DNA from: Candidatus Eiseniibacteriota bacterium
GTDB taxonomy: Bacteria > Eisenbacteria > RBG-16-71-46
NCBI GenBank assembly: GCA_016178725.1
Contig: JACOSV010000057.1
Location: forward strand, 1-38,435
DNA: 38,435 nucleotides
Reading direction: 5' to 3'
In this document: in pieces, positions 37,235-38,435 of the stretch
Numbering within the stretch: position 1 is the stretch's first letter
Layout of the letters: each line of letters begins with the position of its first letter
The notes under the pieces: generated by a model
What the model was told of the DNA's origin: nothing
Seen by the model: the letters and a program-made list of their open reading frames with translations, nothing else
Databases searched by the model: none
Made by a program: the position numbers and the translations under genes

Positions 37235-37272
37235 CCATTCTTCGCGAGCGGCCACGCCGCCGGAGAACTCCG

Positions 37273-37983
37273 ATGCGCGTCGCCGATCTCACCTGGATGC
37301 AGCTCGAGGCACTCGTCGCGCGCGAAGACCGCGCCGTGCTGCCGATCGGCAGCACCGAGCAGCACGCGTACTTGAGCCTCGCGACCGACGACATTCTTGC
37401 CGAGCGCGTCGCGACCGAAGCGGCCGAGCCGCTCGGCGTCCCGGTGTTCCCGCTGCTCGGCTACGGCGTGACGCCGATGTTCACCGGGTATCCCGGCACC
37501 GTGACGCTCTCGACCGACACGTTCACGCGCGTCGTGCGCGAGATCCTCGACGGCATGCACGGCTCGGGATTCCGGCGCCTGCTGATCGTCAACGGCCACG
37601 GCGGGAACACGGCGCTGCGCGGGATCGCCGAAGCGTGGACGGCCGCGCATGACGGCGCCGAGGCACGCGTCCACGACTGGTGGAACGCGCCGCGCACGTG
37701 GGCGAAGGCGCAGGCGATCGATCCCGTGGCGACGCACGCGTCGTGGATGGAGAACTTCCCGTGGACGCGGATCGCCGACGTGACGCCGCCGCGCGACGCC
37801 AAGCCGATGGTGGATCGCTCGCGATTCACCGGCGATCCCGCCGTCGCGCGTGAGGCGCTCGGCGACGGGAACTTCGGCGGGCTCTATCAGCGCGACGATC
37901 GCGACGTGCTCGCGCTGTGGGCGGTGGCGGTGGAGGAGACGCGCGCGCGGCTCGCCGAATGGTCGCCGCGCACGGGCGTGTAG
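37273..37983 (+). CDS. Creatininase-family amidohydrolase
   Basis: A 236-residue metal-dependent amidohydrolase of the creatininase/MftE-like family. The metal-binding segment is LPIGSTEQHAYLSLATDD (Glu, His and Asp ligands) and the family hallmark LLIVNGHGGNTALRG is present, along with later FGGLYQRDD. Members cleave cyclic or terminal amides (creatinine, formamides, mycofactocin precursor); nothing nearby fixes the substrate. The ATG at 37273 is preceded by GGAG 7 nt upstream. It has no separate promoter that I can see and probably depends on the tRNA-Gln promoter. Confidence 0.9.
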   Translation: MRVADLTWMQLEALVAREDRAVLPIGSTEQHAYLSLATDDILAERVATEAAEPLGVPVFPLLGYGVTPMFTGYPGTVTLSTDTFTRVVREILDGMHGSGFRRLLIVNGHGGNTALRGIAEAWTAAHDGAEARVHDWWNAPRTWAKAQAIDPVATHASWMENFPWTRIADVTPPRDAKPMVDRSRFTGDPAVAREALGDGNFGGLYQRDDRDVLALWAVAVEETRARLAEWSPRTGV

Positions 37984-38008
37984 CCGGGCGCCCGTCGAAC
38001 CGCCGGCC

Positions 38009-38030
38009 CAACTGTCCTCGAGGACACCTG
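38009..38030. repeat. 22-nt palindrome, copy 3
   Basis: CAAC, core TGTCCTCGAGGACA (38013-38026, perfect), CCTG. Same length and layout as copies 1 and 2, with 9 of 11 base pairs kept. It lies 25 nt after the creatininase-family stop and 11 nt before the -35 of the tRNA-Glu promoter. The 12-mer TAGCCGGGCGCC at the preceding stop codon also occurs at the stop before copy 1. Confidence 0.6.
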
Positions 38031-38041
38031 CCCGCCGCATC

Positions 38042-38071
38042 TTGACCGGCCGCGCGGGCCGTTGCTAGATT
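38042..38071 (+). promoter_or_regulatory. Promoter of tRNA-Glu
   Basis: TTGACC (38042-38047), 18-nt spacer, TAGATT (38066-38071) followed by a GCGCG discriminator. Such GC-rich discriminators are typical of stringently controlled stable-RNA promoters in well-studied bacteria. Confidence 0.65.
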
Positions 38072-38110
38072 GCGCGGCCTCGCGCCGTGCGCCTCTCCGG
38101 CCGCGAATGT

Positions 38111-38183
38111 GGCGCTATCGTCTAGGGGTCCAGGACAGGTGGTTCTCAGCCATCAGACCGGGGTTCGAATCCCCGTAGCGCTA
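38111..38183 (+). tRNA. tRNA-Glu (anticodon CTC)
   Basis: The acceptor stem GGCGCTA (38111-38117) pairs with TAGCGCT (38176-38182, one G-U pair), then A38183 and an encoded CCA (38184-38186). The D-arm TCGTCTAGGGGTCCAGGAC matches bacterial tRNA-Glu closely. The anticodon stem GGTGG/CCATC encloses TTCTCAG with anticodon CTC at 38145-38147, reading GAG. The T arm is CGGGG TTCGAAT CCCCG. Confidence 0.97.
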
Positions 38184-38303
38184 CCAGCTCCCCAGGGTCT
38201 TCTAGGGAACGGATTCCAGCCACGAGAGGCCTCGCGTTCCGGGTCGAAGTGCATTGGACTATCGCGTGACGCCGCGCGGAACCGGCGGTCTTGCGCTGTT
38301 TCG

Positions 38304-38384
38304 TGTCAGCGTAAGTGGGACACGGTCAAGGTCTGAGATAAGGGAGACTTCTGCGGTAGAACCGACTACCGAAGGGAGTGTCCG
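38304..38384 (+). mobile_element. Possible left end of an insertion sequence
   Basis: Downstream of tRNA-Glu the base composition drops and a TGTCAGCGTAAGTGGGACAC sequence appears at 38304, containing the inverted pair GTGTC/GACAC (38303-38307, 38319-38323). It lies 81 bp before a new start codon. Many IS families, IS21 among them, begin with TGT and place the transposase start at this distance. The interval 38187-38303 shows no gene. The element cannot be confirmed because the window ends. Confidence 0.3.
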
Positions 38385-38435
38385 ATGGCGCAGAAGCCCG
38401 AGGTGGAAGCCCGCGTCCGCGAGATCCGCCGCCAG
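38385..38435 (+). CDS. 5' end of a charged protein, possibly a transposase (3' partial)
   Basis: Seventeen codons are visible, reading MAQKPEVEARVREIRRQ, with no stop before the window ends. An AGGGAG Shine-Dalgarno lies 7 nt upstream of the ATG. The basic, helical N-terminus and the possible IS end just before it would suit a transposase, but too little is present to assign a family. Confidence 0.4.
   Translation, partial: MAQKPEVEARVREIRRQ

Overview
This is a GC-rich (roughly 70% by eye) bacterial chromosome segment, densely packed and mostly housekeeping or envelope-related. Two traits point to the FCB group, most plausibly Candidatus Eisenbacteria or a close relative. One is a secreted C25 (gingipain-type) peptidase ending in a FlgD-type Ig sorting domain. 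The other is a TPR protein with a GWxTD-like domain. The taxon is an inference; no rRNA gene is present.

Layout. Positions 1-5676 carry the 2-oxoglutarate dehydrogenase complex: sucA (5' end outside the window), sucB and lpdA, with a prohibitin-like SPFH gene in antisense between sucA and sucB. Positions 5749-9388 (+) hold a small secreted protein with a long leader, a metallo-beta-lactamase-fold hydrolase, a Cys/His/Met-rich exported protein, a DedA membrane protein and a TonB-C-terminal-domain protein. Positions 9437-15299 (-) form a tripartite efflux operon in the order TolC-like, adaptor lipoprotein, RND pump. Positions 15334-21458 (-) form a translationally coupled operon that looks like a ferrous-iron uptake system: ArsR-type regulator, FTR1 permease fused to DUF2318, two FtsX-type permeases, an ABC ATPase fused to a DtxR-like metal-sensor domain, and a rhodanese-like/methyltransferase fusion. 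Positions 21560-24105 (+) encode the GWxTD-like protein and a single-domain response regulator. Positions 24109-29016 (-) encode an M24 aminopeptidase, a UvrD/RecB-type helicase-nuclease and an inositol-monophosphatase-family enzyme. Positions 29077-38183 (+) carry an orphan oligopeptide-binding lipoprotein, the C25 peptidase, gltX, tRNA-Gln(CTG), a creatininase-family hydrolase and tRNA-Glu(CTC). The window ends in a lower-GC stretch with a possible mobile-element end.

The main novelty candidate is the iron operon. Its ATPase carries a whole DtxR-like module with the C-x2-E-H primary-site ligands retained, which suggests a transporter motor that senses the metal it helps import. Two genome-style signals also recur. 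First, many first-in-operon genes have a -10 hexamer only 6-10 nt before the start codon, usually with a recognisable -35, which implies leaderless or near-leaderless mRNAs; genes inside operons more often use Shine-Dalgarno sites or stop/start overlaps. Second, three 22-nt palindromes of one pattern lie in intergenic DNA.
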